A program made the position numbers and the translations under genes. Shown piece by piece: positions 53,801 to 63,052 of a stretch of DNA of 64,000 bases. The notes under the pieces are model-generated. The model saw nothing but the letters and a program-made list of their open reading frames with translations. It searched no databases and was not told where the DNA came from. The first letter of the stretch is position 1; each line of letters begins with the position of its first letter. This stretch comes from AWTP1-9 sp035703165 (GTDB taxonomy: Bacteria > Bacteroidota > Bacteroidia > Chitinophagales > Chitinophagaceae), in NCBI GenBank assembly GCA_035703165.1, contig DASSYR010000049.1, forward strand, positions 1-64,000. The letters run 5' to 3'.

Positions 53801-54523
53801 ATGAACAGTATTCAAAATAAAACCGTAGCAGAATTGGTTGCTGAAGACATACAAAAAGCACATGTTTTTAAAAAATATGGTATTGATTTTTGTTGCGGAG
53901 GAAATATATCTGTGGAGACCGCCACAAGAAAAAAAGGAATTGATGTTAACAATATTTTTGAAGAATTAGAAAATGTATCGCGGAAGCCAACTATTAATCC
54001 TCCCTACGACAAATGGAACATTGGTTTTTTAGCCAGTTACATTGAACAAACGCATCACACGTATGTAAATGAAGCCATACCGATGTTAAATGCTTATGCT
54101 GAAAAAGTGTGTAAGGTGCATGCACAAAATCATCCTCCGTTATTAAAAATAAAATCACTGATGGAGGCTGTTTTTGCAGAATTAGGTGCCCACATGATGA
54201 AGGAAGAAAAGATCCTTTTTCCTTATATAAAACAAATGGATGAAGCTCTTGCAAAAGGAATACCGCTGCCTGTTTCTCATTTCGGGTCTGTAAACAACCC
54301 TATTCATATTATGGAGGCTGAACATGAAACAGCCGGCAACATTTTTAAAGAAATTTCCGAGCTAACCAATAATTATAATCCACCGGAATGGGCATGTAAT
54401 ACTTTCAAAGCATTTTACGATAAGTTAAGTGAATTTGAAGAAGATTTACATATCCACGTCCATCTTGAAAACAATATACTTTTCCCAAAAGCGAAAGCGA
54501 TCGAAAAAAAGTTATCACAATGA
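53801..54523 (+). CDS. ric: iron-sulfur cluster repair di-iron protein (Ric/ScdA/YtfE)
   Basis: The protein repairs Fe-S clusters damaged by NO. The N-terminal ScdA domain (residues 1-~50) has KYGIDFCCGG; the C-terminal hemerythrin-like domain carries the iron ligands in HHTYVNEA, GAHMMKEEKILFP, MEAEHETAG and HIHVHLENNILFP. The length of 240 residues is typical. Its presence in the nir/nor operon fits protection against the NO made by NirK. It overlaps norQ by 4 bases. Confidence 0.93.
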   Translation: MNSIQNKTVAELVAEDIQKAHVFKKYGIDFCCGGNISVETATRKKGIDVNNIFEELENVSRKPTINPPYDKWNIGFLASYIEQTHHTYVNEAIPMLNAYAEKVCKVHAQNHPPLLKIKSLMEAVFAELGAHMMKEEKILFPYIKQMDEALAKGIPLPVSHFGSVNNPIHIMEAEHETAGNIFKEISELTNNYNPPEWACNTFKAFYDKLSEFEEDLHIHVHLENNILFPKAKAIEKKLSQ

Positions 54524-55320
54524 AAATAAACGATAACAGTATTATTACTGCGCATCCTTATTACCGTATATCAGCAAAGGAAGAAGATGTGTTTACCCAC
54601 GCTTTTAAAAATAAAATACCCGTATTGCTAAAAGGGCCTACCGGTACGGGTAAATCCAGGTTTGTAGAGTACATGGCATCAATATTAAATAAAGAATTAA
54701 TTACAGTAAGCTGCCATGAAGAAACTTCTTCTACCGATTTAATAGGTCGTTTTATAATTAAAGGTACCGAAACAATTTGGCTGGACGGACCGTTAGTAAC
54801 CGCTGTTAAAACAGGAGCTATTTTGTATTTAGATGAAGTAGCAGAAGCAAGACCGGATGTTATTGTGGCCATTCACCCGCTTACGGACCACCGGAGGGAA
54901 TTATATATAGATAAATTAGGACAAACTCTAAAAGCGCATACCGATTTTATGCTTGTGGCTTCCTTCAATCCCGGTTATCAAAGAGGTTATAAAGAATTAA
55001 AGCCTTCTACAAGGCAGCGTTTTGCAGCAATTTCATTTAATTATCCAATACCGGCAATTGAGACAGAAATTTTGATAAATGAAACCGGAGTTGATGAAGA
55101 TAGCGCCAAAAAGCTAGTTAAGATTGCAGAAAAAATAAGAAATCTTAAAGAATTGGGGCTTACGGAAACCGTTTCTACCCGCCTGCTGGTAGATGCAGCT
55201 AAACTTATACATACAGGTTTGCCAAAACGACTTAGTGTAAGAACGGCTATTATTGAACCTCTTACCGATGAAGAAGATATCATTACTGCGCTAACGGACT
55301 TAGCTAATTTATTAATTTGA
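54520..55320 (+). CDS. norQ: NorQ/CbbQ-type MoxR AAA+ ATPase
   Basis: The 266-residue protein has Walker A GPTGTGKS (residues 39-46), Walker B ILYLDEVAEA and a sensor segment LVASFNPGYQRGYKEL. With NorD it acts as a chaperone that inserts the non-heme FeB of NorB. It overlaps ric and is followed after one base by norD. Confidence 0.92.
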   Translation: MKINDNSIITAHPYYRISAKEEDVFTHAFKNKIPVLLKGPTGTGKSRFVEYMASILNKELITVSCHEETSSTDLIGRFIIKGTETIWLDGPLVTAVKTGAILYLDEVAEARPDVIVAIHPLTDHRRELYIDKLGQTLKAHTDFMLVASFNPGYQRGYKELKPSTRQRFAAISFNYPIPAIETEILINETGVDEDSAKKLVKIAEKIRNLKELGLTETVSTRLLVDAAKLIHTGLPKRLSVRTAIIEPLTDEEDIITALTDLANLLI

Positions 55321-55321
55321 T

Positions 55322-57079
55322 ATGGCTCTTGACGAATATATTTTTGGAAAACTTGTCAACTATTTTAAAAACAAACCTGTAAATGCAGCTTTGCTGGAAC
55401 GCAGGGTGTTATTAAAAGAAATAAAACCCAGGTTAATTATATTGGCAAGGGCGTTAACTGGCAAAGCCATAGACATTTTCCCAGCTGTAAAAGAAGGAGG
55501 TTTTAAAGGCAATAGCTTTTTCTTGCCAGAATCATTTTCATTTTTTAATAGCAAAAATTTAAACTTTAATTATTACATCTTCCGGGTTTTATTTTTAACA
55601 GTTCAGCAAAAAAAACAATTTAACTGGTATCAGTCAACCATGCTACCTGATGAAAATGCCAGGAAATTGGCACAACAAAATGCGCCATTAATATTGGAAT
55701 GTCTTTTTCAGGAGTACCCTGTTGCTCAAAAGATATATGAAGATTTGTTATTGAATACCGATACAGAAAGTACTGAACCCATTGAAAAGGCCTGGCTTTA
55801 TGGAAACTGGATGGCCGACAAAAAAGAAAATTATGAAACTCCCGATATCATTACCATAGAAAAAATAACAGATAACAAATCCACTACCTTACCCAAAACC
55901 ACTATTCAATCAAAACCCGTAGAAGAAATTATTAACCTGATAGTTGATATAAAACAACAGGAAGATTATGTAATGACTCACAATTTTGAAAAAGTAGATA
56001 CTGCGGATGAATTTAATGGAACCTGGCGGGATTTTGATGGTGAAGATGAATTGGAAGATCACAACGATGCATTAAACGAATTAAATCTTAAATACACAAT
56101 AAGAGTAGATGATGCCACCCATAGCGTTTACCAGGCCGAATTTACCGATAATGCTATGGTTGCTGAAAGCAGTGATAGTAAAACAAAAGGAAATTTTATT
56201 TTTTACGACGAATGGAATTTTTATAAGAAGACTTACAAAGAAAAATACATCCGGCTTTATCCATGTGAATACCCGTTTGCAGACTCTGATTTTTATCAGG
56301 TTACCATTAATAATAACAATGCTGTTCTGACCAGGCTACGTAAAATGCTTACAAGCCTTAACAATAAATGGGAGCAGCAACATTTACAGGCACAGGGGGG
56401 AGAGATAGATATTGATATGGCTGTTACCCGTTATGTAGATATCCTGTCGGGTCACACCGCTTCGGATAACGTATATATTTCTGACAGAAAGTTGAAAAAA
56501 GACTTGTCTTTTTTATTGCTTATAGATATGAGTTTATCAAGCGACAGCTATGCGTCAGGCAACAGAGTAATAGATACCGCCAAGCAAACAGCTATTTTGT
56601 TTGGAGAAATATTAAACGAATACCATATTGATTTTGCGATACAAGGATTTTACTCCAAAACAAGAAATTACTCCTACTACTTATCCTTAAAAGATTTTGA
56701 TAAAAGCTGGCATACTTCTAAACATAAAATTGGCGCCCTGCAACCCGAAGGTTACACACGTATAGGCCCGGCACTCAGGCATTCGGGCACATTACTTGAT
56801 AAACGGCCGGCAAAAAACAAATGGGTTATTCTGTTATCAGATGGTAAGCCTAATGATTTTGATCGTTACGAAGGTCGTTACGGCGTGGAGGATGTTAAAC
56901 AGTCTCTACGGGAATTAAACCAGCAAAATATCCATTCCTATGCTCTTGCTATTGAATCTTCAGCTAAATATTATTTGTGTCAAATGTTTGGACAAAATCA
57001 TTATCAGATTGTATCTTCTCCAGTTGAATTATTACAATCCTTTATAAAATTATATGAAAAAATAAGCCATCATAATTAA
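55322..57079 (+). CDS. norD: NorD-type von Willebrand factor A domain protein
   Basis: The 585 residues have a long N-terminal region and a C-terminal VWA domain (from ~395) with the MIDAS motif LLIDMSLSS, the Thr in YTRIGPAL and ILLSDGKPND. It partners NorQ in activating NorB. It is the last gene of the cluster; 146 bases separate it from malate dehydrogenase, which has its own promoter element. Confidence 0.9.
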   Translation: MALDEYIFGKLVNYFKNKPVNAALLERRVLLKEIKPRLIILARALTGKAIDIFPAVKEGGFKGNSFFLPESFSFFNSKNLNFNYYIFRVLFLTVQQKKQFNWYQSTMLPDENARKLAQQNAPLILECLFQEYPVAQKIYEDLLLNTDTESTEPIEKAWLYGNWMADKKENYETPDIITIEKITDNKSTTLPKTTIQSKPVEEIINLIVDIKQQEDYVMTHNFEKVDTADEFNGTWRDFDGEDELEDHNDALNELNLKYTIRVDDATHSVYQAEFTDNAMVAESSDSKTKGNFIFYDEWNFYKKTYKEKYIRLYPCEYPFADSDFYQVTINNNNAVLTRLRKMLTSLNNKWEQQHLQAQGGEIDIDMAVTRYVDILSGHTASDNVYISDRKLKKDLSFLLLIDMSLSSDSYASGNRVIDTAKQTAILFGEILNEYHIDFAIQGFYSKTRNYSYYLSLKDFDKSWHTSKHKIGALQPEGYTRIGPALRHSGTLLDKRPAKNKWVILLSDGKPNDFDRYEGRYGVEDVKQSLRELNQQNIHSYALAIESSAKYYLCQMFGQNHYQIVSSPVELLQSFIKLYEKISHHN

Positions 57080-57180
57080 TTACCCCTATACTATTTTCTA
57101 AAAAATATTAATACAATCAAAAAATCCATTTTAACTATTATCAGATAACAAGTACTTATTAAAAATTCCTTACTCCTCCC

Positions 57181-57188
57181 TAACTTTG
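57181..57188 (+). promoter_or_regulatory. possible mdh -7 element
   Basis: TAACTTTG matches TAnnTTTG and lies 37 bases before the mdh ATG. No TTTG is seen 20 bp upstream. Confidence 0.38.
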
Positions 57189-57225
57189 CACCGCAAATAA
57201 TTTTTCTACACATAAATATTTTTCA

Positions 57226-58161
57226 ATGAAAGTAACTGTAGTAGGCGCTGGTGCTGTAGGGGCAACCTGTGCCGATAATATTGCCCGAAAACAACTATGC
57301 CACGAATTAGTGATATTAGATATTAAGGAAGGTCTTGCTGAAGGAAAGGCAATGGATTTGATGCAAACTGCGCAAATAGAAGGGTTTGATACAAAAATTA
57401 CCGGGTGTACCAACGATTATGCAAAGACTGCCGGATCGGACGTAGTTGTCATTACTTCCGGAATACCCCGCAAACCGGGTATGACCCGCGAAGAGTTGAT
57501 TGGTATTAATGCAGGTATTGTAAAAGGTGTTTCCGAAAACATATTAAAGCATTCTCCAAACACCATATTCATTATTGTAAGTAATCCTATGGATACCATG
57601 ACCTACCTGGCACTAAAATCAACAGCATTGCCAAAAAATCGTGTAATAGGAATGGGAGGAGCACTGGATAGTTCAAGATTCAGATATTATTTAAGCACCG
57701 CATTAAAATGTTCTCCTAACGATATCCAGGCAAGTGTTATTGGCGGGCATGGCGATACTACCATGATTCCTTTAACAAGACTGGCAACTTATATGGGAAT
57801 GCCCATTAATAATTTTACTGATGCGGATACCCTGAAAAAAGTAGCTGCCGATACCATGGTTGGTGGCGCTACCTTAACCGGGTTATTGGGAACATCAGCC
57901 TGGTATGCACCCGGAGCGGCAGTGGGTTTTTTAGTAGAAAGTATTTTAAGAGATGAAAAAAGAGTTATTCCCTGTTGCGTTGCGTTAAATGGTGAGTACG
58001 GTCAAAAAGATATTTGTCTTGGTGTTCCCGTTGTGATTGGGAAAAATGGCTGGGAAAAGATTGTTGATTATAAATTAAACGAAGAAGAAATGGCTGCTTT
58101 TAATAAAAGCGCTGATGCCGTTAGAAACATGAATAACGTGTTAAGTACCCTGAGTTTGTAA
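57226..58161 (+). CDS. mdh: malate dehydrogenase (LDH-like type)
   Basis: It interconverts malate and oxaloacetate with NAD. The 311-residue protein has VTVVGAGAVGATCADN, the mobile-loop RKPGMTREEL with the two Arg that select dicarboxylates, VSNPMDTMTYLA and the catalytic His in IGGHGDTTM. A bidirectional terminator lies after the gene. Confidence 0.94.
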   Translation: MKVTVVGAGAVGATCADNIARKQLCHELVILDIKEGLAEGKAMDLMQTAQIEGFDTKITGCTNDYAKTAGSDVVVITSGIPRKPGMTREELIGINAGIVKGVSENILKHSPNTIFIIVSNPMDTMTYLALKSTALPKNRVIGMGGALDSSRFRYYLSTALKCSPNDIQASVIGGHGDTTMIPLTRLATYMGMPINNFTDADTLKKVAADTMVGGATLTGLLGTSAWYAPGAAVGFLVESILRDEKRVIPCCVALNGEYGQKDICLGVPVVIGKNGWEKIVDYKLNEEEMAAFNKSADAVRNMNNVLSTLSL

Positions 58162-58235
58162 GATTTTCTTACATCAACTAAAAATGTGGGAAAGCCCTTC
58201 TCCAAACCAAGGTTTCTACCCATAAAATATCTAAT

Positions 58236-58273
58236 AAAACGAGGCTGTCAAAATTGGAAGATAGTCTCGTTTT
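58236..58273. terminator. bidirectional terminator between mdh and the acyltransferase gene
   Basis: AAAACGAGGCT pairs with AGTCTCGTTTT (11 bp, one G-U), with A-runs and T-runs on both flanks, between two convergent genes. Confidence 0.75.
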
Positions 58274-58299
58274 CTATCTTATAGAACAAAAATCAGCGC

Positions 58300-59070
58300 T
58301 TATTTATCAGCCACGCTCATTAAATGATGCCTTCCTTTCATCATATACTTTTTGCTTTGCTCTATGGCATCCATTACTTTTTCAAGAATATTTTCAACAG
58401 TATCATTGTAGTCTATATCCAACGGCTCTTTAAACTGAACAGAAAGCAACGAACCCTTCTTTTTAAATTTCAATCCCTTTTTATTAAAAGCTCTCCAAAA
58501 CCCATTTATCACAACAGGAATAACAATAGGTTGATTTTGCTTTATAATATATGCTGTTCCCCTCCTTCCCGGGGCAAAGGGCTTGGTTGTTCCCTGTGGA
58601 AAGGTAATTACCCAATTGTCTCGCAAAGTTCTTTCAATTTTTTTGGTATCAGATGGGTCAAGCCCCCTCCTGATTTCTTTTCCACCCTCACGCCAGGTTC
58701 TTTTCACGGTTAATGCACCGGCCAGTGAAAACAATCGGCTGATAAAACTACCCCGCATGGTTTCTTCTGCCGCCACATAATAAACCCTGGTAAAGGGATT
58801 GAGCAAATAATAAGGAATTCCCAACTTATTATTCTTTCTCCATTTTACCGCACAAAAAATATGAATAAAGGTAATTACATCAGCAAAGTATGTTTGATGA
58901 TTACTTACAAATAAAACATTTCGTTTAGGAAGATTTTGCAAATTTTCTGTTCCATAAATTTTTATCCTGTTTATTAAAGCAATACCAGGATAGGTAAAAG
59001 AACCAACTATGGCATACAAAATAGCTCTTAAAAAGCGAAAATGCTTAAATCGTTCAACTAAAGAGAACAT
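58300..59070 (-). CDS. PlsC-like acyltransferase with altered catalytic motifs
   Basis: The 256-residue protein has the PlsC fold, with an N-terminal hydrophobic helix, VSNHQTYFADVITF in place of NHxxxxD, FPQGTTKPFAPGRRG in place of FPEGTRS, and IPVVINGFWRAF as block IV. Two changes are notable. His and Asp of block I are five residues apart instead of four, and the Glu of block III is Gln. It may use another acceptor, as lyso-ornithine or other amino-lipid acyltransferases do, or be a Bacteroidota variant of PlsC. It is a membrane enzyme. Confidence 0.7.
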   Translation of the reverse strand: MFSLVERFKHFRFLRAILYAIVGSFTYPGIALINRIKIYGTENLQNLPKRNVLFVSNHQTYFADVITFIHIFCAVKWRKNNKLGIPYYLLNPFTRVYYVAAEETMRGSFISRLFSLAGALTVKRTWREGGKEIRRGLDPSDTKKIERTLRDNWVITFPQGTTKPFAPGRRGTAYIIKQNQPIVIPVVINGFWRAFNKKGLKFKKKGSLLSVQFKEPLDIDYNDTVENILEKVMDAIEQSKKYMMKGRHHLMSVADK

Positions 59071-59160
59071 GGCAAAGTTGGTTTTTGAGCAATCGGAAAC
59101 CGAATATAAGGAATAGTTAAGAAAACATTGTAGCTAATTATTTATAAGAGCAGGTGCCAC

Positions 59161-59168
59161 TATATTTG
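59161..59168 (+). promoter_or_regulatory. possible -7 element of the HAD phosphatase gene
   Basis: TATATTTG matches TAnnTTTG and ends only five bases before the ATG at 59174. If used, the mRNA would be leaderless or nearly so. Confidence 0.38.
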
Positions 59169-59173
59169 CAGCT

Positions 59174-59833
59174 ATGAAATTAAATACGGTAATTTTCGAC
59201 ATGGATGGGTTGTTAATTGACAGTGAGCCTTTTTGGGAAGAAGCAGGGAAAGAAACATTAGAAAAGTTTGGTGTTGCATTGTCGCCCGATCAATACGCTT
59301 TAACAACGGGATTAAGGACAGCGGAATGGATTCAGCATTGGTTTGAATATTTTAATATTGAAACTAAATACCAGAAAAAAGCCGAAGAAATAATTATACA
59401 GAAAGCAATTGAAAAAATAATAGCTCACGGTACTCCAATGCCCGGGGTACACTATATCTTTGATTTTTTCAAGAAAAGGAATTTTAAAATTGGGTTGGCT
59501 ACTTCCTCCCCCCTGGCTTTGGCCAACCCCGTTATTGAAAAACTCAATATTCGCAATTACCTTAATACAATCACTTCTGCTGAATTATTACCATTTGGGA
59601 AACCGCATCCGCAAGTGTTTATTAATTGTGCCGGCAGTTTAAACAGCGCTGCGTTACAATGTGTGGTGTTTGAGGATTCATTTAATGGCATGATTGCAGC
59701 AAAAGCCGCAAGAATGAAATGCGTAGTTATACCGGCCCGACAACAACAAGAGGAAGTAAAATGGAAAGCAGCCGATTTGCAGCTTAATTTACTGGAAGAC
59801 TTTACGGATAAATTATTAAATGTACTGGAGTAG
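59174..59833 (+). CDS. HAD-superfamily sugar phosphatase, YniC/HxpB-like
   Basis: The 219-residue subfamily IA hydrolase has FDMDGLLIDSEPFW (nucleophile Asp9 and Asp11), a helical cap (~15-85), the Ser/Thr of ATSSPLALA, the Lys of FGKPHPQVF and FEDSFNGMIAAKAARM. YniC-type members dephosphorylate 2-deoxyglucose-6-phosphate or hexitol phosphates. Adjacent galactose genes fit a sugar role, but beta-phosphoglucomutase relatives look similar. Confidence 0.82.
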   Translation: MKLNTVIFDMDGLLIDSEPFWEEAGKETLEKFGVALSPDQYALTTGLRTAEWIQHWFEYFNIETKYQKKAEEIIIQKAIEKIIAHGTPMPGVHYIFDFFKKRNFKIGLATSSPLALANPVIEKLNIRNYLNTITSAELLPFGKPHPQVFINCAGSLNSAALQCVVFEDSFNGMIAAKAARMKCVVIPARQQQEEVKWKAADLQLNLLEDFTDKLLNVLE

Positions 59834-59883
59834 TGCCTTATTTTCGCACAACACCAATACATGGTAAAATGTGTTTATACAGT

Positions 59884-61587
59884 TTACCAAAAACGAATGT
59901 ACAAAGCGGCAAGTATTCCAAGCACAATAAGTATCATAGCCAATACACCTGGTGTAACTTTATACATTCTTCTATCAACACTTAAAGCATGCACCTGTAA
60001 TTTTCCTTTTGCATCTAATAAACTTACTGTCACAATTAAAACGGAAGTGAAGAAGAACACCCATCCCATTTGAATAAGAAATGGAATTTCGTAAGTACCC
60101 GCAGCTGTTGGGTATGCAGTATATAGTAAGGTCTCATTACCTGCAATGGCAGGTAAAAATTTATCAAATAAAACAGCTAATAAAACACCGCCTACAATAC
60201 CTGCAATAGCTGCTTTGGATGTTGTCTTTCTCCAAAAAAATCCTAAGAGAAAAACCGGGAAAATTGCCGGAGAAATATACCCTGTATATTTTTGAATAAA
60301 TTCAAAACCACCTTTACCTCCGATACCCAATGTATCTTGCCAATTAACTCCTATTGCAATAATTAAAGAAATAACCACAATAATACGGCCCATCCAAACT
60401 AATTTTCTTTCGGTGGCATCTTTTTTAATATACTTTTTATAAATATCAAGTGTATAAATAGTGGAAATGCTATTTGCTTTCCCGGCAAGAGAAGCAACAA
60501 TAGCTGCTGTTAATGCTGCCATAGATAACCCTCTTAATCCGGCTGGTAAAAAGCCAAGTATGGCTGAATAAGCATTATCTTCTCTAAATTCTCCATTGGT
60601 TAGCATTTGCTGCTGCAATTCACCATTTTGATGCAAAACATAGGCTGCGATACCAGGCAAAACAACCAACAGGGGCATTAACAACTTTAAAAATGCGGCA
60701 AACAAAATTCCGGTACGTGCTGTTTTTAAATCAGCACCTAAAGCTCTTTGGGTTATATATTGGTTACAACCCCAGTAGTTTAAATTGGCTACCCACATAC
60801 CTGCAGCCAACATAGCAAGACCGGGTAAGCTGGAATAATGATTTATTTGTTCTTGAGAAGCCCCTGGTCCGGGCTTATCAAAAATCATTTTAAAATGACC
60901 CGGGGCTACTTTAAATAATTCATTAAACCCTGCTAAAGCATCTTTACCATAGCCAAATTTTTCGCTTACCACTGTCAAAGCAACATAAGAAGTAATCAAT
61001 CCCCCAACAATTAATACGAATACCTGGATTACATCTGTATAACCAATTACCTTCATCCCTCCTAATGTTATAATTAAGGCAAACACAGCCAAACCAATCA
61101 TTATTAAGTGAAAATTAGAGCCCCCGGTAAGATTATTAATAGCGATAGTACCGAGATATAATATAGATGTCAGATTTACAAATATGTAAAGAAATAACCA
61201 GAAGATTGCCATTATCATGGCCACCGTTTCATTATATCTTGTTTTCAAAAACTGGGGCATAGTAAATATGCGGTTTTTTAAATAAATAGGCATAAAGAAT
61301 ACAGCAACAATGATAAGAGAAAAAGCAGCAAGCCACTCGTAAGAAGAAATAGCTAACCCCAGTCTGAAACCATTACCGCTCATTCCAATAAATTGTTCTG
61401 CAGAGATGTTAGAAGCTATCAGTGATGCGCCTATAGCCCACCAGGTTAATTGTCCTTCGGCTAAAAAAAAATCAGTAGAAGTAGTTTGTGCCGATTTTTT
61501 TCTCCGGTAAACCCAATAACCATATCCTGCAACTACTAAAAAATAAATAAGAAATACAATGTAATCGGAAGTTTTCAGGGAGCCCAT
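59884..61587 (-). CDS. sodium/sugar cotransporter, SSS family (SglT-like)
   Basis: The 567-residue protein has about 14 helices. DFFLAEGQLTWWAIGASLIASNISAEQFIGMSGNGF is close to the vibrio galactose/Na+ symporter signature, and NYWGCNQYITQRALGA follows. It should import galactose or glucose with Na+. galK lies 24 bases upstream on the same strand, favouring galactose. Confidence 0.87.
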   Translation of the reverse strand: MGSLKTSDYIVFLIYFLVVAGYGYWVYRRKKSAQTTSTDFFLAEGQLTWWAIGASLIASNISAEQFIGMSGNGFRLGLAISSYEWLAAFSLIIVAVFFMPIYLKNRIFTMPQFLKTRYNETVAMIMAIFWLFLYIFVNLTSILYLGTIAINNLTGGSNFHLIMIGLAVFALIITLGGMKVIGYTDVIQVFVLIVGGLITSYVALTVVSEKFGYGKDALAGFNELFKVAPGHFKMIFDKPGPGASQEQINHYSSLPGLAMLAAGMWVANLNYWGCNQYITQRALGADLKTARTGILFAAFLKLLMPLLVVLPGIAAYVLHQNGELQQQMLTNGEFREDNAYSAILGFLPAGLRGLSMAALTAAIVASLAGKANSISTIYTLDIYKKYIKKDATERKLVWMGRIIVVISLIIAIGVNWQDTLGIGGKGGFEFIQKYTGYISPAIFPVFLLGFFWRKTTSKAAIAGIVGGVLLAVLFDKFLPAIAGNETLLYTAYPTAAGTYEIPFLIQMGWVFFFTSVLIVTVSLLDAKGKLQVHALSVDRRMYKVTPGVLAMILIVLGILAALYIRFW

Positions 61588-61611
61588 GTTAAAAAATTAT
61601 GTATAAAAAAA

Positions 61612-62772
61612 TTAAATAGTTTTTATGATAGAAGTTCCATCCGCAGTTTCTGCAATATAAGCTTTCAAATGCTTATGCATTATTTTTTTATAAAGAGAAG
61701 AAACTTTTTCTATCAAAGCATCTACCGCATTTTCCTTTACTAAGTTAATAGTACAGCCGCCAAAGCCTCCACCCATCATTCTTGCTCCTAAAACGGAAGA
61801 TTCGTCTCTCACCGAATCAACTAAAAAATCAAGTTCATCGCAACTTACATTATATAATTGGCTCAGACCATCATGCGTTTCAAACATTTTTTTCCCAAAA
61901 GATAATATATCATTGTTGGACAAATCGGAACAAGCCCTTTGTAAGCGATTATTTTCTTCCACCACATATTTACATCGGCTATATATTGTTCTGTCAACAG
62001 GCAGCACATATTTTTCCAGCATCTCAATGGAAACATCTCTCAAACTTTTTATATCGGGAAAATGCTGTTTTATCAGCTCTACACCATTTTCACATTGTGT
62101 GCGCCTGATGTTGTATTCGGAGGCAGCTAAAGAGTGTTTTACATCCGTATCAAACAAAACAATCTTTATTCCTTTAAGATGAAAAGGTACATATTGATAT
62201 TCCAGTGACCGGCAATCAAGCCGAATAACATGGTTTTGTTTTCCGAATATGCTGGCAAACTGATCCATTATTCCACATCGTACACCTGCAAAATCGTGTT
62301 CCGCTTTTTGAGCCATTTTTGCTAAAGTCAGTTTAGTGAAATCAGCATTTAATATTTTATTCAGAGCCAAAGCCATAGCACATTCAACAGCTGCCGACGA
62401 TGAAAGCCCTGCACCAATAGGTACATCAGATGTTAATACAGCATTAAATCCTTGCAGTTTAACACCAGCTAATTTAAATTGGTGTACCACCCCCAGCAAA
62501 TAATTGGGCCAATTTGAATCATTTACTCTAATTATTTCATCAATATCCGTAACATACTGCTCCTTTAAATCGGTAGCGTACAAATAAACTTTATTATCGG
62601 CTCTTGGAGTTAATGCCACATACGCTGCCTTATCAATAGCAGCAGGTAAAACAAAGCCTTCATTATAATCCGTATGTTCCCCGATCAGGTTAATCCTCCC
62701 CGGGGAGCGAACCAGTATGGTACCCCCCGAAATAAATTCTTTTAGCTTTTTTAATACTTCAATATTATCCAT
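61612..62772 (-). CDS. galK: galactokinase
   Basis: A GHMP kinase, phosphorylating galactose at C1. SPGRINLIGEHTDYNEGFVLP is the galactokinase signature, PIGAGLSSSAAVE the ATP loop and MMGGGFGGCTINLV motif 3. The frame opens at 62787; I prefer the ATG five codons in (MDNIEVLKKL), giving 386 residues, though either is possible. It forms an operon with the downstream symporter gene. Confidence 0.93.
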   Translation of the reverse strand: MDNIEVLKKLKEFISGGTILVRSPGRINLIGEHTDYNEGFVLPAAIDKAAYVALTPRADNKVYLYATDLKEQYVTDIDEIIRVNDSNWPNYLLGVVHQFKLAGVKLQGFNAVLTSDVPIGAGLSSSAAVECAMALALNKILNADFTKLTLAKMAQKAEHDFAGVRCGIMDQFASIFGKQNHVIRLDCRSLEYQYVPFHLKGIKIVLFDTDVKHSLAASEYNIRRTQCENGVELIKQHFPDIKSLRDVSIEMLEKYVLPVDRTIYSRCKYVVEENNRLQRACSDLSNNDILSFGKKMFETHDGLSQLYNVSCDELDFLVDSVRDESSVLGARMMGGGFGGCTINLVKENAVDALIEKVSSLYKKIMHKHLKAYIAETADGTSIIKTI

Positions 62773-62882
62773 CTTACTAAATAACAAATAAATGAATGTA
62801 ACAGCCTTATACTAAGATTGAAAGATAGCGTAAAGAATTCAGGTGTGCGCAAAATAAATGACTGGAAATAAAACTGAAAGTG

Positions 62883-62956
62883 TAGCGGGATCGGGAGTTG
62901 AACCCGAGACCTTTGGGTTATGAATCCAACGCTCTAACCACCTGAGCTATCCCGCC
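62883..62956 (-). tRNA. tRNA-Met (CAT anticodon)
   Basis: Acceptor GGCGGGA/TCCCGCT (G1-U72 wobble), D-arm AGCTCAGGTGGTTAGAGC, anticodon loop TTCATAA and T-loop GGTTCAACTCC. The 1-72 pair argues against an initiator; elongator Met is likely, though the CAT-bearing Ile2 tRNA cannot be excluded by eye. Confidence 0.9.
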
Positions 62957-62966
62957 AAATGGGTTG

Positions 62967-62998
62967 CAAATATAGGATGATTTAAAAATTTGAACAAA
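62967..62998 (-). promoter_or_regulatory. promoter of tRNA-Met
   Basis: The minus strand carries TTTG (62995-62998), a 20-base spacer and TATATTTG (62967-62974), a full match to the Bacteroidota consensus, just upstream of the tRNA. Confidence 0.67.
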
Positions 62999-63026
62999 CC
63001 TGCCTTGCGTAAATTAAAAAGTATTG

Positions 63027-63050
63027 AAAAACAGTTCTCATAGCGAGAAC
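63027..63050 (-). terminator. short terminator after the IS1595-like gene
   Basis: On the minus strand GTTCTC pairs with GAGAAC across a 5-base loop, followed by TGTTTTT. It starts two bases past the stop codon. Confidence 0.55.
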
Positions 63051-63052
63051 AA

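Noticed and set aside
47139..57079. Complete denitrification to N2
   Set aside because: No nosZ, nosD, nosF or nosL was found in the window, and no nitrate reductase either; only nitrite and NO reduction are supported.
63034..63050. GTTCTC-N5-GAGAAC as a partner operator of the palindrome at 63912
   Set aside because: The half sites look alike, but this one lies two bases after a stop codon and has a T-tail, so a terminator is the simpler reading.
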